Positions 27,438 through 36,710 are shown, counted from the first letter of the stretch. The stretch is 52,532 nucleotides of DNA from Bifidobacterium tissieri (GCF_002259645.1 NZ_MWWV01000017.1:1-52532); one strand, 5' to 3'. The notes: generated by a model from the sequence alone, not told the origin. Numbers and translations: made by a program.

Positions 27438-27654
27438 CATGCCGTGACGAACCGCCCACGGCATGAGTGTTGGAAACGAGAGAATATCCGTTCCGATCCG
27501 AGGTCTGCAGCTCCCGGTCGATTGGATGGTTTTAAGAAAAGCGCACTTGATGTTTCAGCGCAAGCCGTGAAAGGCGTGTTGATTACAGGCTTTTCTTATA
27601 GCCATTCATCGATGCGAACGTTTTCCATAGGTTTTGCAGACCCTATCGAAAACG
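27438..27654 (-). promoter_or_regulatory. Structured leader/operator region of the methyltransferase-Liv operon
   Basis: Three inverted repeats lie upstream of 27412. The first is CATGCCGTG/CACGGCATG (27438-27465), just before the ribosome-binding site. The second is TAAGAAAAGC/GCTTTTCTTA (27533-27598), enclosing smaller GCGC and CGTG pairs over 46 nt. The third is a 13-bp arm pair with one mismatch, CGTTTTCCATAGG/CCTATCGAAAACG (27619-27654). The middle one looks like a closed RNA junction. The last looks like a repressor operator. No known riboswitch class or T-box core was recognised. The region also serves the divergent proC gene. Confidence 0.5.
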
Positions 27655-27810
27655 CTTATATGGCAGATCGCAGAAAATGCTGTCGGATCGACGCGCATTC
27701 GGGTATGAAGGGAATGACACAACATGTTCGAACTGCCGCATCCGGTCGATCTTCGATATCACCGTTGAAACTATCGGGGTGTGGCATCCGCAAGCGTAAG
27801 GGGACCGATT

Positions 27811-28614
27811 TTGGCAGCCAAACTGTACTTCATCGGCGGCGGCAACATGCCCACCGCGATCATCGAGGCGGTGCGCCGCAAGGCCGACGCCTACCCGGTG
27901 GATCACATCTACGTGGAGGAGATCTCTTCCGAACGCAGTGATTATCTGGCCAGAACGTACGGCACCGAAACCGCCACGCCAACCAGTCGTGTGGATGCGG
28001 ACATCGTGGTAATCGCCGTGCGCCCGCAGGACGATGTGGCCGGCGTGGCCAAGTCGATTTCCGAACGATTCGATCCGGCGAAAACCGTCGTCGTATCGAT
28101 CGTGGCCGGATATACCATCGCCAAGCTGCAGGCCGTGCTGGGCGCGGACTGGCGTGTGGTACGTATCATTCCGAACACGCTGACCACCGTCGACTACGGC
28201 TACAGCGGAGCCGCACTGGGTGAGGGGGCCAACAAGGATGACGTGGACGCGTTCCTCACCACGTTCGGCAAGGTGCTGTACGTGGAGGAGCGTCTGATCG
28301 ACATCATCACCGGCTTCTATCCGCCGAACATCGTGTACCACTTCATCGACGCCTACGTGGACGCCGGCGTACTCGCCGGACTGCCGCGCGACATCGCCAA
28401 GGCCATCGCACTCGACACGCTGATCGGCGGCACCGAATTCCTCAAGCAGAAGGACGTATTGCCGCAGGTGCTGCTCAACATCAACAACTCCCCTGGCGGC
28501 GTGGGCATCACGCAGGCGTACACGCTCAACAAGACCGGGTTCGCGGCGGCCATCCAGTCGGCCGTGCTCGCGGCGGTGGAACGCACCACCGCGCTGGGAT
28601 CGAACTCGAAGTAG
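27811..28614 (+). CDS. proC: Pyrroline-5-carboxylate reductase
   Basis: ProC reduces pyrroline-5-carboxylate to proline with NAD(P)H. The 267-residue protein has the N-terminal nucleotide motif YFIGGGNMPTAII, the DIVVIAVRPQD segment, RIIPNTLTTVDYG and the C-terminal substrate loop NSPGGVGITQAY. The start is a TTG with AAGGGG about 7 nt upstream. No ATG is available before the Rossmann motif. The sequence is somewhat divergent from standard ProC (SPGG is followed by VGIT rather than TT), so a ProC-like relative is possible. It is divergent from the methyltransferase-Liv operon. Confidence 0.87.
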   Translation: MAAKLYFIGGGNMPTAIIEAVRRKADAYPVDHIYVEEISSERSDYLARTYGTETATPTSRVDADIVVIAVRPQDDVAGVAKSISERFDPAKTVVVSIVAGYTIAKLQAVLGADWRVVRIIPNTLTTVDYGYSGAALGEGANKDDVDAFLTTFGKVLYVEERLIDIITGFYPPNIVYHFIDAYVDAGVLAGLPRDIAKAIALDTLIGGTEFLKQKDVLPQVLLNINNSPGGVGITQAYTLNKTGFAAAIQSAVLAAVERTTALGSNSK

Positions 28615-28683
28615 CGGAGGATCGTCGCGGATAAGCGGCGAAAGGAATCGGAGGGGAATCCGAAAGGAAAGGGGTAAACGATC

Positions 28684-29472
28684 ATGGCACAGCAATTCAC
28701 ATGGGATCATACGGTCGAATTCGTCAACGACCTCAAGCAGGCCGAGCAGGCGTTCGCCGAACAGGGACTGACCGCCAGCTACGGCGGCAAGCACGTGGGG
28801 CACGGCACCGAGAACTCGCTCGCCTACTTCAACGACAACTACCTCGAGTTTCTGACGCTGTACAGCCGTAGCGAGGCGTTGGCGGAAACGCTGACACGCG
28901 GTCAGATCTTCCACGAGGCGGGCGAGCTCCTGCCCGAGTTCGAGGGCTTCTACCGTCCCGCGTTGCATGTGCACGGCATCGAGGCGGCCGCTGAACGGCT
29001 GCGGTCCAAGGGCGTGGAACTCGGCGAGATCGTGCCGGGCAACCGCACCACGGCCAACGGCGAGGAGATCCGCTGGCAGCTGCTCTGGCTGCAGGGTGAC
29101 GATCACGGACTGCGCTACCCGTTCGTGATCGACTGGAATGCGGACGAGGCCACGCAGCTGGAACGCTACGAGCAGAGCGGTCTGCTGCATCGTCACGCGA
29201 TCGGCGAGGTGAACACCCGTCGTGCGATCTTCGAAGTGCCCGATCCGGCAACGATTTCCGCGCACTGGGCGGACCTGTTCGATCTGGAACGTACAATCGG
29301 CGTTGACGATGAAGGACGCAAGTACTTCGATCTCGCCGTCGGCGGCGGACGCGACTGGCGCTTCGTGGCCGGCGAGCGCAACGGCATCACCGAACTGCAG
29401 TACACGGCACCGGCCGGCAAGTCCTTCGACATCACCATCGGTCAGGCCCGCTACCGCAGCGTGGAGGCGTGA
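28684..29472 (+). CDS. VOC-superfamily (glyoxalase-like) protein
   Basis: The 262-residue protein begins FTWDHTVEFVNDLKQAEQAFAE, the first beta-alpha unit of a glyoxalase_3-type VOC domain, with the metal-ligand-like His in WDHTVEF. A GGKHVGHGTENSLAYFNDNYLEFLT strand pair follows, with PALHVHGIEAAAERLRSKGVELG for the second module. The chemistry of such two-module proteins is varied and not predictable here. It follows proC by 69 nt on the same strand, so co-transcription is likely. A copy of the window's dispersed repeat begins about 20 nt after its stop. Confidence 0.8.
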   Translation: MAQQFTWDHTVEFVNDLKQAEQAFAEQGLTASYGGKHVGHGTENSLAYFNDNYLEFLTLYSRSEALAETLTRGQIFHEAGELLPEFEGFYRPALHVHGIEAAAERLRSKGVELGEIVPGNRTTANGEEIRWQLLWLQGDDHGLRYPFVIDWNADEATQLERYEQSGLLHRHAIGEVNTRRAIFEVPDPATISAHWADLFDLERTIGVDDEGRKYFDLAVGGGRDWRFVAGERNGITELQYTAPAGKSFDITIGQARYRSVEA

Positions 29473-29493
29473 TCGGCGGATTATTCCGGTTTT

Positions 29494-29536
29494 CCCGTAC
29501 TCCAAAACAGGATCTGGGTATTTCCGTATCATGAAC
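29494..29536. repeat. Dispersed repeat, copy A (left half only)
   Basis: The segment shares CTGGGTATTTCCGTATCATG with copies B and C and has a similar preceding CCGTACTCCAA stretch (CCGGACTCCAA in B and C). The right arm of the hairpin is missing, so it is a partial copy. It lies about 20 nt after the VOC gene stop. Confidence 0.75.
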
Positions 29537-29652
29537 ACCCCGTCGTCAACTGGACTGCGGTCGTTGGACGACGGTGACTACGGGAACTATGCCCATCGAG
29601 ACTGATGGCTATGGCGCATGGATAGAATGTGCATGCAAAGGAGGAAAGTCGT

Positions 29653-30507
29653 ATGCCGGAACCTGTCAGGCTCGTCACTTGGCTACAGCGTGAACGCGAA
29701 CAACGTGTTGACGGGGGCCTCTACGCCACCACGCAGATCCTGTTCTCATACAACTCGAATCACATGGAAGGGTCCACGCTCTCACCCGAACAGACCGCGC
29801 AACTTTTCGATACGGGTGCATTGCTGCCATCTGACGCGAACAATGAGATCAAGGCGGACGATGTCATCGAGACGACTAACCACTTTCGTGTATTCGACTG
29901 GATGCTTGACCACGTTGACGAACCCGTGAACCGGGACATGATTTGCACGATGCATGCCATGCTCAAACGCGGTACACGTCAGGAACTCGACCCCGACAGG
30001 AACGTTGGCGGCTATAAGATCCTTCCCAATGTCATCAGTCAACTTGTTGGCATCCATACCGCGTTACCTGAGGACGTGCCCGCCGCCATGGAACACGTCT
30101 TCCACTTGTATGCGAGTCTCATGGATGACCCGTATGCCATTGCCAGAGCGCATTGGATGTTCGAATCCACCCATCCGTTCTCCGATGGCAACGGGCGTAT
30201 CGGTCGACTCGTTATGTTCAAGGAGCTGCTCAGACTCGATACGATCCCTGCATTGATCCTTGACCAGCATCACAACCTGTATACGCGCGCATTGACGAGC
30301 TTCCCCGACGAACCCGGGTATCTCGTTGACCTACTGCTCTCCGAGCGTGATCATTACCAACAGCTCGTCAGGCAGCTCGCGCCAGAACGCATCTCCTACA
30401 CCTACAACGATCAATGGGATCGGAGTAGTGTCACCTCGTCGGTTCGAAATCCCTATGTCAAGGACCGTTGGGACGAAGAAGAACTTCGTCGCGGGACGCG
30501 CTCCTAG
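29653..30507 (+). CDS. Fic-domain protein with N-terminal autoinhibitory motif
   Basis: The 284-residue protein has the Fic active-site motif HPFSDGNGRIGR (residues 174-185), which supports AMP transfer or related nucleotide/phosphate transfer to proteins. The N-terminal segment YNSNHMEGSTLS contains S35xxxE39G40, the (S/T)xxxE(G/N) inhibitory helix of class II Fic proteins, which blocks ATP binding in cis. The ATG is preceded by an ideal AAGGAGG. No separate antitoxin is next to it, consistent with built-in inhibition. Targets are unknown. It is flanked on both sides by copies of the dispersed repeat (29494 and 30514). Confidence 0.9.
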   Translation: MPEPVRLVTWLQREREQRVDGGLYATTQILFSYNSNHMEGSTLSPEQTAQLFDTGALLPSDANNEIKADDVIETTNHFRVFDWMLDHVDEPVNRDMICTMHAMLKRGTRQELDPDRNVGGYKILPNVISQLVGIHTALPEDVPAAMEHVFHLYASLMDDPYAIARAHWMFESTHPFSDGNGRIGRLVMFKELLRLDTIPALILDQHHNLYTRALTSFPDEPGYLVDLLLSERDHYQQLVRQLAPERISYTYNDQWDRSSVTSSVRNPYVKDRWDEEELRRGTRS

Positions 30508-30513
30508 CGCTAT

Positions 30514-30775
30514 GGGTATTTCCGGACTCCAACAATCGGCTCTGGGTATTTCCGTATCATGAACAGCCTCAATGCAGGGTCTTCGTGATACGGAAATACC
30601 CAGAGCCGGTTATCTATACCGGTTCGACCCAGACTTATCATCCGGGAATACCCAGACCCATGTCCGGAAACACCCAGATCAGAGTCCATCGAGTCCGGAA
30701 ACACCCAAACCCGTGTCCGCCGTGTCCGGAAATACCCAGACTCGTGTCCGGAAACACCCAGACAATAACAAACAA
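30514..30775. repeat. Dispersed repeat, copy B, with 23-bp hairpin and TCCGGAAAYACCCA array
   Basis: A perfect 23-bp inverted repeat (30537-30559 with 30586-30608, arms starting CGGCTCTGGGTATTTCC) encloses a 26-nt loop. It is preceded by a GGGTATTTCCGGACTCC unit and followed, at about 30630-30771, by five irregularly spaced TCCGG(A/G)AA(T/C)ACCCA units all in the same orientation. Open frames through it (MIRKYPEP... type) are by-products of the repeat. The same organisation recurs at 38409-38635. Confidence 0.85.
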
Positions 30776-30844
30776 AGGGCGGGTGTCTGCCCAATCTCCC
30801 AAAGATCAGGCAGACACCCGCTCATACTCGCTACCTTCTCGCCG

Positions 30845-32101
30845 TCACAGCACGGTGGTTTCGATGAGGCGCTGGTAGACGGAGAAACTGGGCTTGGGGG
30901 TTCGCTTGAAGGTGCCGGATTCGCGGTCCACGGAGCACAGGCCGAGTCGCGAGTCGTAGGCGGAGACCCATTCGAAGTTGTCCATCAGGGTCCAGTGGAA
31001 GTATCCCTTGACGGGAACGCCGTCACGGACCAGATGGATGAGCGGGCTGAGGGATTCCTTGAGGAACGTGCAACGCAGCGCGTCGTCATCGGTGGAGATA
31101 CCGTGTTCGGTGACCACGACCGGCAGGCCGGTCAGCTCGTGCACATACAGCACCGCGTGAGCCAGGGATTCGGGGCGGATCGCGGTTCCCATGCCGTTGA
31201 CGGGTTCGCCTTCGGGAGGCGGCAGGATGCCATCGTCGCCGAATACCAGCTGTTCGTAGTTCTGCACGCCGATGAAGTCATCACCCTGCACGGCGTCGAC
31301 CCATGTGCCGTAGCATGCGTCCCGCCTCTGCTGGCAGAGTTCCTTGCCGCGTTCGGTCACGTAGGTGTCGTCCATCACGGACAGGGACAGTCCGACCGGC
31401 ACGGACGGGGCGACGGCGCGGATCGCGGCGACGGCGGCGCGGTGGGCGCGCTTGAATCCGTCTTCCAGTTCGTCGAATTCCTCGGGAACCGCCACGTTGC
31501 CGGCACGGTATTTCGGTACTCCGGCCTTCGCGGTCGCGGCTTCCAGACAGGTGCGCTGCAGTTCGATGGCTTCCGGCGGCAGTCCTCCCATGGCGAGGAT
31601 GTGGGGCAGGTTGGGTTCGTTGAAGGTCACGGCGAATGCCGCACGATCGCCGAGTCGTTCCATGACCCTGGTGCATTCGTCGGCGAACCAGTCGGCGGCC
31701 TGCGGATTGAACCAGCTACCCTGCCTGGCGAACCAGTCGGGGGCGGTGAAGTGGCTGAGGGTGAGCGCCGGGGTGATGCCGCGTTCGAGGCATGCGTCGA
31801 CCTGTCGGTCGTAGTGGTCGAGCGCGGTGTCGTCCACCATGCCTTGTTCGGGTTCGATGCGGGACCATTCCACGGAGAACCGGTAGGCGTTGAGCCCGTG
31901 GTCTCGGATCAGGTCGAGGTCGGTCTCCCACATGTTCCAGCTGTTGTCGGCGAGTCCTGCCGGTTCCTTGAACACGCTCGGGGTCACGTGTTCGAGGAAC
32001 GTGGTGTCCGCGTGCTCGTCGCTGCCGTCGATCTGGTGTCCTGCGGTGGATGTTCCCCAGAGGAATCGGTTGGGAAACTGTGCGGTGCTGGTGGTGGTCA
32101 T
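30845..32101 (-). CDS. GH1 family beta-glucosidase-type glycoside hydrolase
   Basis: The 418-residue protein is a complete GH1 retaining glycosidase. It has N-terminal FPNRFLWGTSTAGHQIDG, acid/base Glu162 in TFNEPN and nucleophile Glu332 in VVVTEHGIS, as well as WSRIEP and the terminal KGYFHWTLMDNFEW. It has no signal peptide, so it acts in the cytoplasm. The start ATG at 32101 has AAAGGAG 8 nt upstream. Its neighbours (GH78 rhamnosidase, MFS transporter, IclR regulator) suggest it removes a beta-glucosyl unit after rhamnose release. The protein is slightly shorter than the usual 440-470 residues. Confidence 0.92.
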   Translation of the reverse strand: MTTTSTAQFPNRFLWGTSTAGHQIDGSDEHADTTFLEHVTPSVFKEPAGLADNSWNMWETDLDLIRDHGLNAYRFSVEWSRIEPEQGMVDDTALDHYDRQVDACLERGITPALTLSHFTAPDWFARQGSWFNPQAADWFADECTRVMERLGDRAAFAVTFNEPNLPHILAMGGLPPEAIELQRTCLEAATAKAGVPKYRAGNVAVPEEFDELEDGFKRAHRAAVAAIRAVAPSVPVGLSLSVMDDTYVTERGKELCQQRRDACYGTWVDAVQGDDFIGVQNYEQLVFGDDGILPPPEGEPVNGMGTAIRPESLAHAVLYVHELTGLPVVVTEHGISTDDDALRCTFLKESLSPLIHLVRDGVPVKGYFHWTLMDNFEWVSAYDSRLGLCSVDRESGTFKRTPKPSFSVYQRLIETTVL

Positions 32102-32220
32102 GATGGTCTCCTTTGTCATTGTGGAAGTGTCGTTATGTGTCGTTACGTGTCGTTTGCGGGTCGTGCCGATGATCGCATGAGGCGGCCGACCGCGTGGCAG
32201 GCCGCCTGATCGTATGGGCC

Positions 32221-35025
32221 CTACAGACCGTGCCGGGTCATGAACACATTGACCGCGGTGACGATGAGCTCAGGCATCGGGCAGTAGCCGCGTGAGGATG
32301 CCACGGTAGGCAGTTCACTGATCGGATCGTCGAGATACGCCTTGGCGTTTCCGGCAAATACGACGTCGGCGTTGTCTCCCGAATACATCGGGTTGCCGCA
32401 CTCGTGCAGCACGTCGCGCAGTTCGCTGAACAACGCAGTGTCGTCGATCAGATCGCGGATCGTAGCGATACGACGTTCCGGGACGTCAACGTCAACGACC
32501 CACGTGTGGTTGCCGTGACCAACCGTGTGGACGTTGCCGTCGGGCAGGGTCACGTCGGCGGTGACGCCGACGGGCACGGTCAGCGATGCGGTCAGTCGTC
32601 CGTTGTTGATTCTCCACGCGGCATCGATGACGCCGTACGGGGTCGTCTGCCTGGCGTGGGCGTGGCTCAGCGCGCCAGTCGTGTTCGGTGTGAAGCCGAT
32701 CCTGCGGTAGCCGGGTTCCTTGATCGACAGGCCAGCGACACCGGAAAGGAGCCAGCCTGCGATGGCGCCGAGCGCGTAGTGGTTGAACGAGGTCATCTCG
32801 CCGGGGTTGATGTCGCCGTTGGGCAGCATCGAGTCCCAGCGCTCCCAGACCGTGGTGGCACCCATCGTCACCGGGTACAGCCAGCTGGGGAAGCCGCGCT
32901 CGAGCAGCAGTCGCATGGCCAGGTCCATGTGTCCGGCCTTGGCCAGTGCCGGGCAGACGAGCGGAGTGCCGAGGAAGCCGGTGGATACGCGGAAGCCGGT
33001 GGTACGTACGATATCGGCGAATCGGTTCGCCGCACCGTCGAACTGGCGTCCGGGTTCGAGCAGATCCCATGCGATCGCCATGGCGTACACACTGGCGCAG
33101 TCGGAGAGCACGCGACCGCCCACGGTCACGTATTCATCGCGGAACGCCTGCGCGATCTTGTCGGCGAGTTCCTCGTAGCGTGCGGCGCCCTCGGCGTCGT
33201 TCAACGCGGCGTGCGCGCGAGCGACGAGCCGAGTGGAGTGGGCGAAGTACGCGGTGGCGACCACGTCCGAGTCGGCCTTCGAACCCCCTGGGTTGTCCGG
33301 CGGGGCGGTGGGATCGAGCCAGTCGCCGAACTGGAAGCCTCCAGCCCAGATGTGCGTACCGCCGGTGAGCCGGTCCACGCCGTCCACGAACGCATCCATC
33401 ATGGCGAGGTTGTCGGCGAGCACGCCCGTGTCCCCGGTGGCCTCATAGATCGCCCACGGGACGAGTACGGCGGCGTCGCCCCAGCCGCAGGTCAGCTGCG
33501 GTCCGTCGAGCACCTGGGGCACGACGACGGGGATGCCACCGTCACTGCCGCGATCGGAGTCCACGTCGACCATCCAGGACGCGAGGAACGCCGCGGAGTC
33601 CAGAAGTCTGACAGCGGTCGGGGCGTATACGGCGATGTCACCGGTCCAGCCGAGTCGTTCGTCGCGCTGCGGGCAGTCGGTGGGAATCGTGATGAAGTTG
33701 TCGATCGTGCTCCACACCGCGTTGAGGAACAGCCGGTTGACCTGTTCGTCGGAGCAGTCGAACCATGCGAGCCGATCCATGTCGGCGGACACCACACGCA
33801 ATGCGATGTCCTCGGGACGCAGGCCGGGCACACCGTCGACCTCGACGTAGCGGAACCCGTGTTGGGTGAGCATCGGCTCCAGCTGCTGTTCCGCCACGCC
33901 GTTGAGAATGAACGTGTCGGTGGCCTTCGCGTTGCGCAGGGGACGCACGCCAAGTTCGCCGTGCTCCATGACCTCGGCGTGGCGCAGGGTGACGGTGTCG
34001 CCGGCCCGGCCGCCACGTACGGTCAGGCGTACCCATCCGGTCGCGTTCTGCCCGAAGTCGATGACGGTTCTGCCGGACGGGGTGGTGATGATGTCTCGTG
34101 CGGCCAGTTCGTCGACCACCCTGGCCGGAGGCATGGGCATCGGCACGATGGCTGCGTCCGGCATGGCGATGGTACGGACTGCATGGATTTCCGGATCGTC
34201 GCCGATGGTTCCAAGCAGCGGCATTCGCGTGTCCGCGGCCTGCCCCTGATACAGGTCGTTGGCGAGAATATTGGATGCCCGCCACGACCATGAGTCGCCG
34301 GTGCCAATGGATTGGTCGCCGGTGTTATCCGTCCAGCGCAGGTCGGCAAGCAGCCACAGATCCTCCCCGTACACGTTGGTGCGCATGGCCCAGGTGAGGT
34401 TGCCACGCCACCAGCCGTTGCCGAGGATGACGGCGAGCTCGTGGTCGCCCGGCGTCAGCATATCGGTCACGTCGTAGGTGAGCGAGAGGATGCGCTTGCC
34501 GTATTCCGTCCACCCCGGTGTCAGTTCGTCATGTCCGATGCGTCGCCCATCGAGGTAGGCGATGAAGATGCCTCCGGCGGTGATCGCCAGTCGGGCATTC
34601 GCCGCCTCCTCCCCCACGGTGAATCGTCTGGTCAGCACCGGTGCCGGATCCTCACGTCCAACGAACGGTTCCGGGGTGATCGGCCGGGCGTTCCAGTTCG
34701 TCTTATCGAGCAGTCCGCATTCCACGGTGGTCGGCGTCGACCAGTCCGACCATACGCCGTCCGCGCCAGCGACGCTGACACGGACCGTGGCCGAATCGTA
34801 TGAGGAAAGCGGCGCGGCCGGCCAGGGAAGGAACATCCCGTCGGCGACGGCGACGTCATGCACAGTCGGAGTCCCGCCCATGGTCACCTCGATCCGCGCG
34901 GCGGCCTGACGCCATTCATCCGCCATGTCCTCTATACGCCACGACAATGCCGGACGAGGATCGTCGAAGCCGATGACACGATCGGCAGGACGACGGTGTC
35001 CGAAACGTACGTCCACAACCTTCAT
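32221..35025 (-). CDS. GH78 alpha-L-rhamnosidase
   Basis: The 934-residue protein has the bacterial GH78 layout. An N-terminal beta-sandwich (WRIEDMADEWRQAAARIEV) leads to the Bac_rhamnosid region with GIFIAYLDGRRIGHDELTPGW, and a C-terminal (alpha/alpha)6 barrel holds the hallmark DCPQRDERLGWTGD with the acidic catalytic residues. A terminal beta domain ends the chain (TVPVGVTADVTLPDG). There is no signal peptide. The ATG at 35025 has GGAAGGA 7 nt upstream. It inverts and releases L-rhamnose from glycosides. It lies between the MFS transporter and GH1 genes on the same strand, 119 nt before GH1. Confidence 0.92.
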   Translation of the reverse strand: MKVVDVRFGHRRPADRVIGFDDPRPALSWRIEDMADEWRQAAARIEVTMGGTPTVHDVAVADGMFLPWPAAPLSSYDSATVRVSVAGADGVWSDWSTPTTVECGLLDKTNWNARPITPEPFVGREDPAPVLTRRFTVGEEAANARLAITAGGIFIAYLDGRRIGHDELTPGWTEYGKRILSLTYDVTDMLTPGDHELAVILGNGWWRGNLTWAMRTNVYGEDLWLLADLRWTDNTGDQSIGTGDSWSWRASNILANDLYQGQAADTRMPLLGTIGDDPEIHAVRTIAMPDAAIVPMPMPPARVVDELAARDIITTPSGRTVIDFGQNATGWVRLTVRGGRAGDTVTLRHAEVMEHGELGVRPLRNAKATDTFILNGVAEQQLEPMLTQHGFRYVEVDGVPGLRPEDIALRVVSADMDRLAWFDCSDEQVNRLFLNAVWSTIDNFITIPTDCPQRDERLGWTGDIAVYAPTAVRLLDSAAFLASWMVDVDSDRGSDGGIPVVVPQVLDGPQLTCGWGDAAVLVPWAIYEATGDTGVLADNLAMMDAFVDGVDRLTGGTHIWAGGFQFGDWLDPTAPPDNPGGSKADSDVVATAYFAHSTRLVARAHAALNDAEGAARYEELADKIAQAFRDEYVTVGGRVLSDCASVYAMAIAWDLLEPGRQFDGAANRFADIVRTTGFRVSTGFLGTPLVCPALAKAGHMDLAMRLLLERGFPSWLYPVTMGATTVWERWDSMLPNGDINPGEMTSFNHYALGAIAGWLLSGVAGLSIKEPGYRRIGFTPNTTGALSHAHARQTTPYGVIDAAWRINNGRLTASLTVPVGVTADVTLPDGNVHTVGHGNHTWVVDVDVPERRIATIRDLIDDTALFSELRDVLHECGNPMYSGDNADVVFAGNAKAYLDDPISELPTVASSRGYCPMPELIVTAVNVFMTRHGL

Positions 35026-35116
35026 ATTGGGTCCTTCCATGACTATCCGATCCCGTACGCCGTTCCTGAAATCAGCGTGCAGATCATGCTCTGGTGTCCG
35101 GTTCCATATTCGGTTA

Positions 35117-35159
35117 ACGACTCCCCGCCGGAGGAACCGGATATCCGACGGGGAGTCGT
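35117..35159 (-). promoter_or_regulatory. Stem-loop between transporter and rhamnosidase genes
   Basis: An 11-bp stem (ACGACTCCCCG/CGGGGAGTCGT) encloses an inner CCGGAGGAACCGG. It sits 8 nt after the MFS stop on the minus strand. It is not followed by a T run, so it may act as a weak terminator or processing site separating the transporter from the hydrolases. Confidence 0.5.
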
Positions 35160-35166
35160 CATGCGG

Positions 35167-36480
35167 CTACTTGACACCCTTGACGAGGGGCATCATGCCG
35201 GCGGCGACCAGTGCGAGCACCGCGGCCACGCACCAGTAGAGCAGGTAGTTCTGGCCGGCTCCCATGTTGATGAAGAACGGTGCGAACGCGGGGGCCGCGG
35301 CCTGGCCGATGGACAATGCCACGGAGAACATGGACATGTCCTTGCCGGTGTCCTTTTTGTTCGGCAGCACGGCCACGCACAGCGCCAGATCGACGGTGAG
35401 GTACATGGCCTGACCGATCGCGAACAGCTCCCATGCGATGGCGAACTGGACGAATCCGTGTGACGTGCCGGCCAGTACCAGCGCGGCGGCCATGCAGATG
35501 CCGGCGACGACGACCAGCGGCTTGCGCCGGCCGATCTTGTCGGAGACCCATCCCGAGACGGTGAAGAAGATGACACTCACCGGCGCGGACATGAGCGTCA
35601 GCGTGCCGGCAGCAGCACCCACGGAGGTCAGCGGGGTGTCGAGCTTGTCGATGAGGTAGTAGGTGAAGTAGCTGAACATCGCGGCGATCGTGAAACCGGA
35701 CAGCACACGGGTGATCCACACGAGCATGTAGTCGCGGGTCTTGAAGCCGGAAAACAGTCCGCGGAACACGTCGCTGGCCTTGCCCTCGGGCACTTCGGCC
35801 TTGGTCTTCCTCGGATCCTTGTACAGGATGAGCAGCGGAATCGACGTGATGAGACCGAGCAGGACCGGCGTTGCCATAAGCGCCACGGGCCAGCGGACGA
35901 GCGCACCGGCGAGGTAGGAGCCGAACGACGTGGCAAGCGCGCCGAACATGCCCATGAAGCCCATCACGCGGGCACGGTACTTGTCAGGGACGCCTTCCGC
36001 GGGGATGACCGAGTAGATCGAGAAGCCGCATTGCATCATCATCAGGCCCAGACAGTAGCAGATGCCGATACCGATGGCGTTCGAGAACAGGCCCACGCCA
36101 GCCATCATGATGGCGGAGACGATCAGACATCCCGCGATCCAGGGCTTGCGGCGTCCCCACCGGCTGGTCGTACGGTCCGACAGCGCGCCGATGAACGGCT
36201 GGGCGACGATGTTCAACAACGCGCCGGTCGCGGTGATCGAACTGTAGATGGTGTTGCGTGTGGCGTCGTCGAGCGCGTTTGGACCGCTGGCGAGAGCGGC
36301 GATGCGCAACGACAGCGCGGTACCGAGCGACATGCACATGATGTACATGCCCACGGCGGCGATGAGCACCAATGCGATGGTGCGCTTCGGATCGCCGTAT
36401 TCGGCGACCACACGACGGTAATCCTCCTCCTGCGCCTGATGGATGACCGCGTTTTCGCTGACGGTCGATGACTCAGCCAT
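35167..36480 (-). CDS. MFS sugar/glycoside transporter (GPH-like)
   Basis: The 437-residue protein has about 12 predicted transmembrane helices. It carries the loop 2-3 motif GALSDRTTSRWGRRKPWIAG, characteristic of MFS carriers related to the GPH/sucrose type, and the second-half equivalent GWVSDKIGRRKPLVV. Its place between an IclR regulator and GH78/GH1 genes points to uptake of an intact rhamnosyl-glucoside that is split inside the cell. The substrate is inferred from context only. The start ATG has AAGGAG 7 nt upstream (AAGGAGACGCATC). It is divergent from the IclR-type gene. Confidence 0.88.
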   Translation of the reverse strand: MAESSTVSENAVIHQAQEEDYRRVVAEYGDPKRTIALVLIAAVGMYIMCMSLGTALSLRIAALASGPNALDDATRNTIYSSITATGALLNIVAQPFIGALSDRTTSRWGRRKPWIAGCLIVSAIMMAGVGLFSNAIGIGICYCLGLMMMQCGFSIYSVIPAEGVPDKYRARVMGFMGMFGALATSFGSYLAGALVRWPVALMATPVLLGLITSIPLLILYKDPRKTKAEVPEGKASDVFRGLFSGFKTRDYMLVWITRVLSGFTIAAMFSYFTYYLIDKLDTPLTSVGAAAGTLTLMSAPVSVIFFTVSGWVSDKIGRRKPLVVVAGICMAAALVLAGTSHGFVQFAIAWELFAIGQAMYLTVDLALCVAVLPNKKDTGKDMSMFSVALSIGQAAAPAFAPFFINMGAGQNYLLYWCVAAVLALVAAGMMPLVKGVK

Positions 36481-36663
36481 GATGCGTCTCCTTAATTGTG
36501 GACATCATTGTTCCCTCTGACTGCCGGCACCGAACCAGGATACGATTGGAAATGCGTACGGTCGTCGCCGGCGCTCGTGCCTCCGCAGTCGTTGCGGAAC
36601 CACGAATCATGTGCGATCGCTGTGCTTCGATTGTGTCCGATATCGCAAGCCAATTCGGTACAG

Positions 36664-36683
36664 GTTTCCACTGGATGGAAAAA
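36664..36683. promoter_or_regulatory. Candidate IclR-regulator operator, site 1
   Basis: TTTCCActggaTGGAAA is a perfect palindrome with 6-bp arms in the divergent MFS/iclR intergenic region. Two related sequences (36691-36710 inverted, and 37621-37638) share TTCCAyTGrrygG.AA, which supports a common regulator, presumably the adjacent IclR protein. Confidence 0.5.
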
Positions 36684-36690
36684 ATCACGG

Positions 36691-36710
36691 TTTTGCCGCT
36701 CAATGGAAAC
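36691..36710 (-). promoter_or_regulatory. Candidate IclR-regulator operator, site 2
   Basis: On the minus strand GTTTCCATTGAGCGGCAAAA aligns with site 1 and with site 3 (CTTCCACTGAGCGGAAAC). It lies 7 nt from site 1 and 43 nt before the iclR start, so binding of the two sites together could cover both divergent promoters. Confidence 0.45.

Noticed and set aside
27413-27660. T-box or SAM riboswitch before the methyltransferase-Liv operon
   Set aside because: I could not find the T-box TGGNACCGCG core or a recognisable SAM-class core. Only unassigned inverted repeats are claimed.
30572-30900. MIRKYPEP-type small proteins in the repeat copies
   Set aside because: The frames follow the inverted repeats, lack ribosome-binding sites and diverge between copies as non-coding DNA would.
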